From: Sphingobacterium puteale
Lineage (GTDB): Bacteria; Bacteroidota; Bacteroidia; Sphingobacteriales; Sphingobacteriaceae
Direction: 5' to 3'
Assembly: GCF_003627955.1 (NCBI RefSeq)
Contig: NZ_RBWS01000022.1
Location: 62,001 to 126,000 of the forward strand
Length of the DNA: 64,000 bases
In this document: piece by piece, positions 25,207 to 32,508 of the stretch
How the letters are laid out: every line of letters begins with the position of its first letter
How positions within the stretch are numbered: the first letter of the stretch is position 1
Notes under the pieces: generated by a model
Database searches by the model: none
What the model was told of the DNA's origin: nothing
Seen by the model: only the letters and a program-made list of their open reading frames with translations
Position numbers and translations under genes: made by a program

Positions 25207-26274
25207 ATGAAGAAAATAATAGTTATTACCACGATTCTTGCCCTGATATGGGCCTGCAAAAAAGGAAATGACATCTTGGAGGACGAAGAGATATTCTTTG
25301 GGTTTGTACAGCCTTCCAATTTTCCGAAACCTGCCTATGACCTCACCAGAAATCCGGTGACAAAGGATGGTTTTGAATTAGGGAAAAAATTATTTTATGA
25401 ACCAAGGCTTTCGCGAAACAATACAATCGCCTGTGGGAGCTGTCATATACAAGGAGCTGGATTTACACACCACGGCCATGACGTAAGTCACGGGATTGAT
25501 GACCGGCTTGGGACACGTAATCCCATGCCGATTATGAACTTGGCCTGGCACAATGAGTTCTTTTGGGATGGCGGTGTATTTGATCTCGACTTGTCAGGGG
25601 TAAATGCTATCCATAGTGAGGTGGAGATGGACGAGACGGTACCCAACATCCTGCTCAAATTAAGGGCACGTCCGGAATATCCTGCGCTGTTCAAGAAAGC
25701 TTTCGGTACGGAGGAGATTACAGATGTGTTGTTTTTTAGGGCCTTGTCGCAATTTATGCTCATGGCTACCAGTAGTGATTCCAAATACGACAAAGTGATG
25801 CGTAAGGAAAAAGGTGCTTCTTTTTCAGAATCGGAAAAACGGGGTTATCTGTTTTTCCAGAATAACTGTGCGAACTGCCACAAAGAACCCTTGTTCACGG
25901 ATCTTAGTTATCGTAACAATGGTATACGTCCCAATAGAAGTAATGACAAAGGAAGAGCTATCGTAACGGGTAACGTAAAGGACGAATACAGATTCAAGGT
26001 ACCCTCTTTAAGGAACCTTTCCTTTACCGCGCCTTATACACACGACGGACGCTATCTGACCGTTAGCCGTATGCTCGACCATTATCGCCATGATATGGTA
26101 GATTCACCGACATTGGATCCACTGTTCCGTCAATCTAACGGCACATTGGGCATTGCCATGACCGAGGATGAAAAAACAGATTTAATGGCATTTCTGAAAA
26201 CACTGGAAGACCCTGCCTTTTTGTCGAACAAGTTACTTTCAGAACCATTCGGGTCTGATTTTATAGTCAATTAG
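25207..26274 (+). CDS. MbnH/MauG-like diheme cytochrome c peroxidase, copy 2
   Basis: A 355-aa lipoprotein (LIWACKKGND). Heme motifs are CGSCHI (about 78-83) and CANCHK (about 222-227), with FFWDGG and APYTHDGRYLTVSRML conserved as in copy 1. It is paired with MbnP copy 2. The two MbnH proteins share layout but are clearly diverged, so each probably serves its own MbnP. Activity, a bis-Fe(IV)-type Trp oxidation as in MbnH/MauG, is inferred from family and context. Confidence 0.88.
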   Translation: MKKIIVITTILALIWACKKGNDILEDEEIFFGFVQPSNFPKPAYDLTRNPVTKDGFELGKKLFYEPRLSRNNTIACGSCHIQGAGFTHHGHDVSHGIDDRLGTRNPMPIMNLAWHNEFFWDGGVFDLDLSGVNAIHSEVEMDETVPNILLKLRARPEYPALFKKAFGTEEITDVLFFRALSQFMLMATSSDSKYDKVMRKEKGASFSESEKRGYLFFQNNCANCHKEPLFTDLSYRNNGIRPNRSNDKGRAIVTGNVKDEYRFKVPSLRNLSFTAPYTHDGRYLTVSRMLDHYRHDMVDSPTLDPLFRQSNGTLGIAMTEDEKTDLMAFLKTLEDPAFLSNKLLSEPFGSDFIVN

Positions 26275-26284
26275 CTATTAGAAT

Positions 26285-27235
26285 ATGAGAAAGAGAATAA
26301 TACTATCGATTTTTTCCGTTGTCGCACTTTTTGCAAACATACCCATGTCAGTAGCCTGTGATGTCTGCGGCTGTGGTGTCGGAAGCTACTACTTGGGCAT
26401 CTTACCGAACTTCAACAAACGTTTTGTCGGTTTACGATACCAACAGAATAGACTACAGACCCACCTCGGCCCTAACGGTATCCGTACACCGAATTCAACG
26501 AATGAAACCTATCGTACGATGGAACTTTGGGGCGCATGGAATTTCGGAGAACGTTGGCGGGTAATGGCGATAATTCCGTATAGTTTTAATGAACGGACCA
26601 TTGGTAACAACAGCTTGGAAACCGGAAAGAAGAACGGGCTTGGCGATATTGTTGTTATGGGGCATTACAAACTTCTGGATGATGTCCGTACGACAGGAAA
26701 GAACAAAATTCTTATGCAGTCCTTATGGGTGGGGGCAGGAATCAAGGCGCCTACCGGTAAATATGATACCAGCGAACAATCCAGTGCAGAGATGGGCGCT
26801 CCGAATAACTTCCAATTAGGAACGGCGAGTACAGATTTTATGATCAATGCGGCTTACGACATTCGTTTGATGGATGCCGGACTCAACGTCAATGCAACGT
26901 ATAAGATCAATACAGAAAACAAGCATGATTATCGCTATGCCAACAAATTAACAATTAATGCACTGGGATACTATAAGTTCAATATAAAGAACAAAGTACG
27001 TATTTCTCCAAATGCAGGTGTGCTATATGAAACACAGCCAAAAGATCTGCTTTATAACCGCTTTGACGTTACCCAGTCTGGTGGACATTCCACGATGGGA
27101 ATTGCAGGTGTTGAAATCAATATCGGGGCAATCTCTATTGGTGGAAATTTTCAGACTCCGATCAATCAAAATCTCGCAGATGGACGTATAAAGGCTGAAA
27201 ATCGTTTTATGACCCATGTATCATTCTCCTTTTAA
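26285..27235 (+). CDS. outer-membrane beta-barrel protein with CDVCGCG motif
   Basis: A 316-aa protein with a signal peptide whose mature N-terminus is ACDVCGCGVGSYYLG, a Cys-rich motif that could bind metal or form disulfides. The remainder is alternating amphipathic strands (RTMELWGAWNFGERWRVMAI, NFQLGTASTDFMINAAYDI) ending HVSFSF, an outer-membrane barrel signature. It follows the second MbnH by 10 bases. Barrels of this type accompany MbnP/MbnH pairs, so outer-membrane copper or product transport is plausible but unproven. Confidence 0.8.
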   Translation: MRKRIILSIFSVVALFANIPMSVACDVCGCGVGSYYLGILPNFNKRFVGLRYQQNRLQTHLGPNGIRTPNSTNETYRTMELWGAWNFGERWRVMAIIPYSFNERTIGNNSLETGKKNGLGDIVVMGHYKLLDDVRTTGKNKILMQSLWVGAGIKAPTGKYDTSEQSSAEMGAPNNFQLGTASTDFMINAAYDIRLMDAGLNVNATYKINTENKHDYRYANKLTINALGYYKFNIKNKVRISPNAGVLYETQPKDLLYNRFDVTQSGGHSTMGIAGVEINIGAISIGGNFQTPINQNLADGRIKAENRFMTHVSFSF

Positions 27236-27260
27236 TTTCACCAGTAAAATAAACAGATAT

Positions 27261-27749
27261 ATGAAAAGATTAAATATAATATTAGCCGTTGGTCTTCTCG
27301 TTACGGCTATTGCGTGCAACAACAGTCCGAAGACAAACAGTTCAACAGCTCCACCGGAGACAAAAGCAGACCAACCTAAAGAAATGGTCGTCCACGATTA
27401 CCTTAAAGAAGGCAATAAAGGGATCGGACCTATAACGTCATTTACACAACCTGAATTTGACCAGACTGTTGCAGATGAAGGAAATAAACTTTTCATCGTG
27501 AAGTGTACGATGTGTCATGAATACAGCGAAAACAAGCTTGGCCCAGCTTTGAAAGGTGTAACGAAGAAAAGAACACCGGAATGGATACTGAATCTGCTAT
27601 TAAATACACAGGAAATGTTTGATAAGGATCCAGATGCACTTGCCATAAAAGACGACTTCGAAAGTATGATGGTCAGTGTTGGCCTAAATGAACAGGAAGC
27701 AAAGTCTATACTGGAATATTTAAGACAGGAAGATGCAAGAACGAATTAG
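27261..27749 (+). CDS. monoheme c-type cytochrome lipoprotein
   Basis: A 162-aa lipoprotein. The frame is open from 27216, but ATG 27261 (MKRLNIILAVGLLVTAIAC) gives the lipoprotein signal. One heme site, CTMCHEYSENKLGPALKGV (about 87-105), and a C-terminal Met-containing region (DFESMMVSVGLNEQEAKSIL) provide the axial ligands of a class I cytochrome c. It probably carries electrons to or from the diheme MbnH-like enzymes. It sits between the barrel and the superoxide dismutase in the same direction. Confidence 0.85.
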   Translation: MKRLNIILAVGLLVTAIACNNSPKTNSSTAPPETKADQPKEMVVHDYLKEGNKGIGPITSFTQPEFDQTVADEGNKLFIVKCTMCHEYSENKLGPALKGVTKKRTPEWILNLLLNTQEMFDKDPDALAIKDDFESMMVSVGLNEQEAKSILEYLRQEDARTN

Positions 27750-27768
27750 GAACTAAAATCCATTTATC

Positions 27769-28494
27769 ATGAAAACAACAAATAGAAGAGATTTTGTTAG
27801 AGGTAGTTTAACACTGGCTACCGGTTTATTGTTAACCAATAAGACATTTGCAGATAGTACGCTAGGATCGAAGGTAACTAGCAAATTCAAATTTGAGAAG
27901 GCAAGCCTGAACTATTCCTATAATGAACTGGAGCCTGTCATCGACACGGCTACTATGGAAATACACTATGTGCGTCACTACGGGACATATATCACCAGTG
28001 CGAACGAAGCCATTATTTCGGAAAACGTATCGGCAGCTCATGTAAAGGATTTGTTTTCCCGTATATCGAACTATTCTACGAAGCTCCGCAATAATGCGGG
28101 AGGAGCATTTAACCACGAACTGTTCTGGTCTATTCTCCGTAAACCAACAGACAACAATGTACCAACAGGACAGCTTGACCAAGCGATTAGAAGCAGTTTT
28201 GGATCTTTCGACTCGTTTAAAGAACAATTTTCTAAAGCCGCATTAGGACAGTTTGGCTCGGGATGGGCATGGCTGGTAAAAGACGGCAATCAATTAAAAA
28301 TTGGTTCGACACCCAATCAGGACAATCCTTTAATGAATGTGTCGCCATTCAAAGGTACTCCAATCTTGGGACTCGATGTGTGGGAACATGCTTATTATCT
28401 GAACTATCAGAATAAGCGGGCCGACTATGTCGATAAATGGTGGGAGATTGTAAACTGGGAGCAGGTGGAACATCTATATCGTACATCCAAATAA
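27769..28494 (+). CDS. exported Fe/Mn-family superoxide dismutase
   Basis: A 241-aa enzyme with a Tat-type signal (TNRRDFVRGSLTLATGLLL). Metal ligands are visible: His in ATMEIHYVRHY, His in AFNHELFWSIL, and Asp and His in ILGLDVWEHAYYL. YSYNELEPVIDTATM is the family N-terminal signature. Export by Tat in folded form fits a cytoplasmically metallated Fe or Mn enzyme acting in the periplasm. Its place among heme oxidases suggests protection from superoxide made by copper or heme chemistry. Fe versus Mn preference cannot be read from sequence alone. Confidence 0.9.
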   Translation: MKTTNRRDFVRGSLTLATGLLLTNKTFADSTLGSKVTSKFKFEKASLNYSYNELEPVIDTATMEIHYVRHYGTYITSANEAIISENVSAAHVKDLFSRISNYSTKLRNNAGGAFNHELFWSILRKPTDNNVPTGQLDQAIRSSFGSFDSFKEQFSKAALGQFGSGWAWLVKDGNQLKIGSTPNQDNPLMNVSPFKGTPILGLDVWEHAYYLNYQNKRADYVDKWWEIVNWEQVEHLYRTSK

Positions 28495-28522
28495 AATTAA
28501 TTATACACAATACAATAAACAA

Positions 28523-29290
28523 ATGATCAAAAAGAGTTTTTTTTCTATCGCATTATTGACAATGATGGCATCTTGTTCTAAGGACACAGAACTTGTGGAA
28601 GTAGCTGGTGGAAATCTTTCCATCGAATTTGACAATGTCGTAGGCAACGAGGATTTTGCGCTTGATAAGGCTTTCGACATTGATGGCAAGACCTATACAT
28701 TTAATAGTTTTAGATATTGGGTAAGCAATATCCGATTACAAAAACAGAATGGTGAATGGATCGAAATCCCAAACTCTTATTACCTGATCGAGGAAACTAA
28801 GGACATTGCTATTCAGGATGGAGCTTATAACTACCCCGCCAGAAAGCGGGAGCAGATAGACTTACAAAACCTGCCTATTGAAACCTATACAGCAATCGAG
28901 TTCGGTATCGGCGTAGATAGTGAACTTAACGACAATCTTAGTATAACCTCTGGTGAACTGTCTGCTATGACAGGTATGACCAATATTTCATGGATGTGGC
29001 ACACAAGTTATATTTTCACTTCACTAAAAGGTCTGGCAGAGGACGGTACAACCAAGATTATTAAGATCGAAACAGGATTGAACGATAATTACCGAACGGT
29101 TAAAATCGACTTTAAAACTCCCGTTAATCTTGCACAGGAAACGCGATCGAAAATTGAATTTAAGGGTGACGTACTTAGCCTCCTTGGATCGTTCGACAGT
29201 TGGGAAACACCGGTCGTTGGAGCACAGCAACTGAAGCAAATGAAGACTATTTCAGACCATTTTTCGACTAATTTTTTTACATTAAAATAA
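28523..29290 (+). CDS. MbnP-family lipoprotein, copy 3 (no adjacent MbnH)
   Basis: A 255-aa lipoprotein (MMASCSKD). It closely follows the copy 1 pattern (FRYWVSNIRLQKQNGEWI, YYLIEETKD, IEFGIGVDSELNDN, ISWMWHTSYIFTSLKG with W157 and W159). Unlike copies 1 and 2, no diheme gene is adjacent; the next gene is an unrelated lipoprotein. It may be served by one of the two upstream MbnH enzymes or bind metal unmodified. It is closer to copy 1 than to copy 2, suggesting duplication of copy 1. Confidence 0.85.
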   Translation: MIKKSFFSIALLTMMASCSKDTELVEVAGGNLSIEFDNVVGNEDFALDKAFDIDGKTYTFNSFRYWVSNIRLQKQNGEWIEIPNSYYLIEETKDIAIQDGAYNYPARKREQIDLQNLPIETYTAIEFGIGVDSELNDNLSITSGELSAMTGMTNISWMWHTSYIFTSLKGLAEDGTTKIIKIETGLNDNYRTVKIDFKTPVNLAQETRSKIEFKGDVLSLLGSFDSWETPVVGAQQLKQMKTISDHFSTNFFTLK

Positions 29291-29300
29291 TTATATAGGC

Positions 29301-30131
29301 ATGATGTTTAAAATTAATTCATACATCCTTACCTCTCTTGCGATAGCATTATTATTTATAAGCTGTTCAGAAGACAATCCAGTTTTAGAATCGGAACTGG
29401 AACCTAAGCTCTCGTGTCGTGTGAACTTTTACACGAGAAACTGGTATATGGGGGATCGATCTGGCAATCCTGCACAAACACCATTCAGTTATGATGCGCA
29501 AGGACGCGTTATATTGGCTCCGGTGGGAAGCAATCAGATTTCTTTTGAATATTATGAAGACAAAGTGATTCTGAAATATGCCGGAGAGGCTCCTAACACT
29601 GTAACCGATTATTACTCTTTGAATGAAAAAGGTCTTATTACTCACCTTAGGCGTAAATGGATGGCGCCTTGGGAGACAGAAATCAAAGACTATCTTGTAC
29701 TGGATTTTGTATACAATGAACAAGGATACTTGACTCGTATCAAAGAAGAAGACAAAGAAGTTTTGTTTTCATATGAAGATGGGAACTTGGTCAATATCCA
29801 TGATGGGCTCAATGGGAACGATGAGGATATAAAGCTTACCTATTATGCCAATACGGATTTCTCTAATCTACCTATACACAGCACAGCGCCAATTTATCAT
29901 ATTAATTCATTGCACAGGACCCCTACGCCAATATTTAATCCGGTCGGAATGGCCGTTCTTACATCCGGCGGATACTTCGGTAAGTTTCCAAAAAACCGTA
30001 TTAAGACTATTGGTACATATGAGCTGTTATACGAATCAGACGATAAAAACAATATAAGTAAACTAACGGAGGTGAATTCGGCCGAATCAATCGATTCGGC
30101 GGTTTATCATATCGAACATACCTGCTTTTAA
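29301..30131 (+). CDS. lipoprotein with RHS/YD-like strands (DUF4595-type)
   Basis: A 276-aa lipoprotein (ALLFISCSEDN). The mature part consists of repeated hairpins such as PFSYDAQGRVILA, YYSLNEKGLITHLRRKW, DFVYNEQGYLTRIKEEDKEV and LLYESDDKNNISKL, the YD-like pattern of Bacteroidota DUF4595-type surface lipoproteins. It is the last gene of the copper/redox block, 10 bases after MbnP copy 3, and is followed by two hairpin terminators. The function of the family is unknown. Confidence 0.75.
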   Translation: MMFKINSYILTSLAIALLFISCSEDNPVLESELEPKLSCRVNFYTRNWYMGDRSGNPAQTPFSYDAQGRVILAPVGSNQISFEYYEDKVILKYAGEAPNTVTDYYSLNEKGLITHLRRKWMAPWETEIKDYLVLDFVYNEQGYLTRIKEEDKEVLFSYEDGNLVNIHDGLNGNDEDIKLTYYANTDFSNLPIHSTAPIYHINSLHRTPTPIFNPVGMAVLTSGGYFGKFPKNRIKTIGTYELLYESDDKNNISKLTEVNSAESIDSAVYHIEHTCF

Positions 30132-30182
30132 TCTCTCTTTACATGGAGGGGTAAATGATCATTTTAAAAAAATGAGATTCAC

Positions 30183-30241
30183 CAGGAAAGTTATTTCCTG
30201 TGTTTTTTGGAGAATTGGAGTAACCTGCCAGTTACTTTTTC
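30183..30241 (+). terminator. tandem hairpin terminators ending the copper/redox block
   Basis: CAGGAAA-GTTA-TTTCCTG (30183-30200) is followed by TGTTTTTT. A second hairpin, AGTAAC-6 nt-GTTACT (30219-30236), is followed by TTTTT. Both read in the direction of the upstream genes. Confidence 0.75.
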
Positions 30242-30415
30242 AATATAAAGGACTCATAATATGAATTAATTAATTAGTTGTTTGAATTGGTTAATGATAG
30301 TGAAATCTAACCGATCAAATACAAAATAACTATCATGTAGATTGGTCATAAAATTAAGTAAAAAATATTGGCGCGCAGACGCTACAGAGCAAAGAAAACT
30401 GGTGATTTCTTAATG

Positions 30416-30457
30416 ATACAGGGAAACAAGTGCAGGCCTGCACTTGTTTCCCTGTAT
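30416..30457. repeat. perfect 42-bp palindrome
   Basis: Every base from 30416 to 30436 pairs with 30437 to 30457 with no spacer; the centre is CAGGCCTG and the arms carry GGGAAACAAG/CTTGTTTCCC. There is no T-run on either side, so it is not a standard terminator. The rest of 30242-30687 has no gene. A short minus-strand coding-like scrap (SFWTSTPDLDNLGGKL) at about 30460-30530 may be a gene remnant. Confidence 0.9.
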
Positions 30458-30687
30458 TAGGTATTACCGACATGATGCTCAACTAATTTACCCCCGAGAT
30501 TATCCAGATCTGGTGTTGACGTCCAGAAACTACCTCAACCTGTTCGCCTGATTCGGCCTAATATGCACATCAAAGTTGCAAAATCTCTCCATATTACTTT
30601 ATTTTTTAGTTCATTATAAATGATAATGAGGAGGGGCGAGGTGGCCGTCATTTTTATTGAACGCGATTAATATTCCCGATTTTTATG

Positions 30688-30695
30688 TAAGTTTG
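30688..30695 (+). promoter_or_regulatory. -7 promoter box of the ECF sigma gene
   Basis: TAAGTTTG matches TAnnTTTG and lies ~55 bases upstream of the sigma-factor ATG. Confidence 0.55.
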
Positions 30696-30750
30696 GGATA
30701 TAAACCGAAATTTTTTGTGGACCTAATAACAATCTGGAGATAAATGTGCT

Positions 30751-31341
30751 ATGGCATCTATTGAAATAAGTAAAGATGTTTTAGAAGCTATTGGCTATGG
30801 AGATCATAGTGCCTTTAATCTGTTTTACAAGGCCTATTACCCAGTTGTCTTACGCGTGGTTAAGCGGTACCTTAAAATAGATGTTTTAGTTGAAGACGTT
30901 GTACAGGAAATTTTTACGAAAATTTGGATCGAAAGAACCAAACTTATCCGTGTTGTATCGCTTGAATCCTATTTATTCATCGTCGTAAAAAATTATACAC
31001 TCAACTATTTACACAAAATTGCAACAGATCGTATCAAACAGCAGCGTATTTTAGAAAGTTTTGAACTTGGTATCAATAGTGTCGACCAACATGTTCTTGA
31101 TAAAGAATATCAAGTAAAGCTTCAGGAGATACTCAATAGATTGCCGACCCAAACAAAGCGGGTGTTTGAGCTCTGTAGAGTTGAAGGGAAAAGTTACGAA
31201 GAATCTTCCAGAATGTTAGGTGTCTCCAAAAGTGCAATCAAAAAGCATATGATCCGGTGCATCAATACCTTGAAAAAGTATTTACAGCATGATCTGAATT
31301 TACCCCTAGTCCTGTTTTTCCTCCTGAAATCAATTCTATAG
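30751..31341 (+). CDS. ECF RNA polymerase sigma factor (SusC/D-locus type)
   Basis: A 196-aa sigma-70 family ECF factor. Region 2 (about 15-85) contains FNLFYKAYYPVVLRVV and DVVQEIFTKIWIER; region 4 (about 125-180) contains LPTQTKRVFELCRVEGKSYE and SSRMLGVSKSAIKKHMIRC. It starts an ECF sigma / FecR / SusC / SusD / glycosidase locus. In such loci the SusC-like transporter signals substrate through FecR to release the sigma factor. A strong hairpin separates it from the FecR gene. Confidence 0.92.
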   Translation: MASIEISKDVLEAIGYGDHSAFNLFYKAYYPVVLRVVKRYLKIDVLVEDVVQEIFTKIWIERTKLIRVVSLESYLFIVVKNYTLNYLHKIATDRIKQQRILESFELGINSVDQHVLDKEYQVKLQEILNRLPTQTKRVFELCRVEGKSYEESSRMLGVSKSAIKKHMIRCINTLKKYLQHDLNLPLVLFFLLKSIL

Positions 31342-31342
31342 A

Positions 31343-31383
31343 AAAAAAATGAAAAGAGGGGTGGCCTCTTTTCATTTTTTTTT
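31343..31383 (+). terminator. hairpin terminator between sigma and anti-sigma genes
   Basis: AAATGAAAAGAGG pairs perfectly with CCTCTTTTCATTT around a GGTGG loop and is followed by a T-run, starting two bases after the sigma stop codon. It should reduce read-through into the FecR gene. Confidence 0.85.
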
Positions 31384-31405
31384 GTCTTTACTTCTATAAG
31401 CAATT

Positions 31406-32347
31406 ATGGAAGACCTCGATTTTTATAAAACATTAATATGCCGTTACCTCAGTGGGGCCGCTAGCCGTTCTGAAGTAGCGCTATTTTTTAGACTATTGGA
31501 ATCCGGTGAATTGGACCCTTTGATAGAAGATCAATTAAGGTATGATTTGAGGCAAGAGCTATCCACTATTCGTAAAAGAAACAAGGAACGACGGATACGC
31601 TGGCAAATTGGAATAGCTGCGAGTATACTGCTATGTGTTACTTCTTTGTGGTTTTTCTTGCCGCATAACGAGACCCCGAAAGCGGAACGTACAAACTTGG
31701 TATCCACTACGAAAAATGTTGCTTTAGGTCAGATCGATTCCGTCTTACTTTCCGATGGGACAAAAGTTTGGCTCAATGCCGGTTCAAAAATAGAATATCC
31801 CGAAAAATTTGATGGGGGGGAGCGAAAAGTTAAAATAAGCGGGGAAGCATTTTTCGATGTGACCCACAATGCACAGGTACCTTTTGTGATAGAAACCGAA
31901 CAAAAGCAAGTCAAAGTCTATGGAACCTCCTTTAATGTTAAATCATATAAAGATGAAAAATTTACCGTTGCGGTAAAAAATGGTAAGGTGGGTGTAAAAG
32001 AGGTTAATAGTGACAAAGAATGGCTATTAATGAAAAATGACCTGATCACTTATAGTGAAAAATCAAAGGCGATTTTGTTGAGAAACCAAAATTTAGAAAC
32101 AATACTGGCATGGAAACAAGGTGATATCGTTTTTGATGGTAAAAGTCTTGCTGAAATCCTGCCGGCCATCCAACGAAAATACAATATTAAAATTAAGTTA
32201 AGTCATCCGGATATTGGGAAACTTCAAATGATCGGCCGCTATAAAAATACATCATTAAGTACACTTTTAGAGGCCATGAAGTTTTCCCTAAATATTGGGT
32301 ACGAGAAAAAAGGGGAGCTTGTTTTAATAACCACGCAAGATCGCTAA
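31406..32347 (+). CDS. FecR-family anti-sigma factor
   Basis: A 313-aa single-pass inner-membrane protein. There is a cytoplasmic N-terminal ~70 aa, a membrane segment (IGIAASILLCVTSLWFFL, about 73-90), then the periplasmic FecR domain (VLLSDGTKVWLNAGSKIEYP, GEAFFDVTHNAQVPFVI, VYGTSFNVKSY) and a C-terminal DUF4974-like domain (GKSLAEILPAIQRKYNIKI). It holds the upstream ECF sigma factor inactive until the SusC-like receptor signals. It is 22 bases downstream of a strong terminator, so it may have its own promoter or depend on read-through. Confidence 0.92.
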   Translation: MEDLDFYKTLICRYLSGAASRSEVALFFRLLESGELDPLIEDQLRYDLRQELSTIRKRNKERRIRWQIGIAASILLCVTSLWFFLPHNETPKAERTNLVSTTKNVALGQIDSVLLSDGTKVWLNAGSKIEYPEKFDGGERKVKISGEAFFDVTHNAQVPFVIETEQKQVKVYGTSFNVKSYKDEKFTVAVKNGKVGVKEVNSDKEWLLMKNDLITYSEKSKAILLRNQNLETILAWKQGDIVFDGKSLAEILPAIQRKYNIKIKLSHPDIGKLQMIGRYKNTSLSTLLEAMKFSLNIGYEKKGELVLITTQDR

Positions 32348-32508
32348 CTAATACACCAACATTATAAACCTTATTAAGATATGTAAATGCTCATTAAAAT
32401 TAATGGCCGCTATTTTAGAAATAACGACCATCATGATTGGTCGCTGTTGCTTCTTTCCACGGGCACAACAGTGACGCTGTTCAATTTTTAATCAAACAAT
32501 CTAATATA

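Noticed and set aside
30416..30457. Palindrome considered as an ordinary terminator
   Set aside because: No T-run on either strand, and the upstream genes already have two hairpin terminators at 30183-30241.
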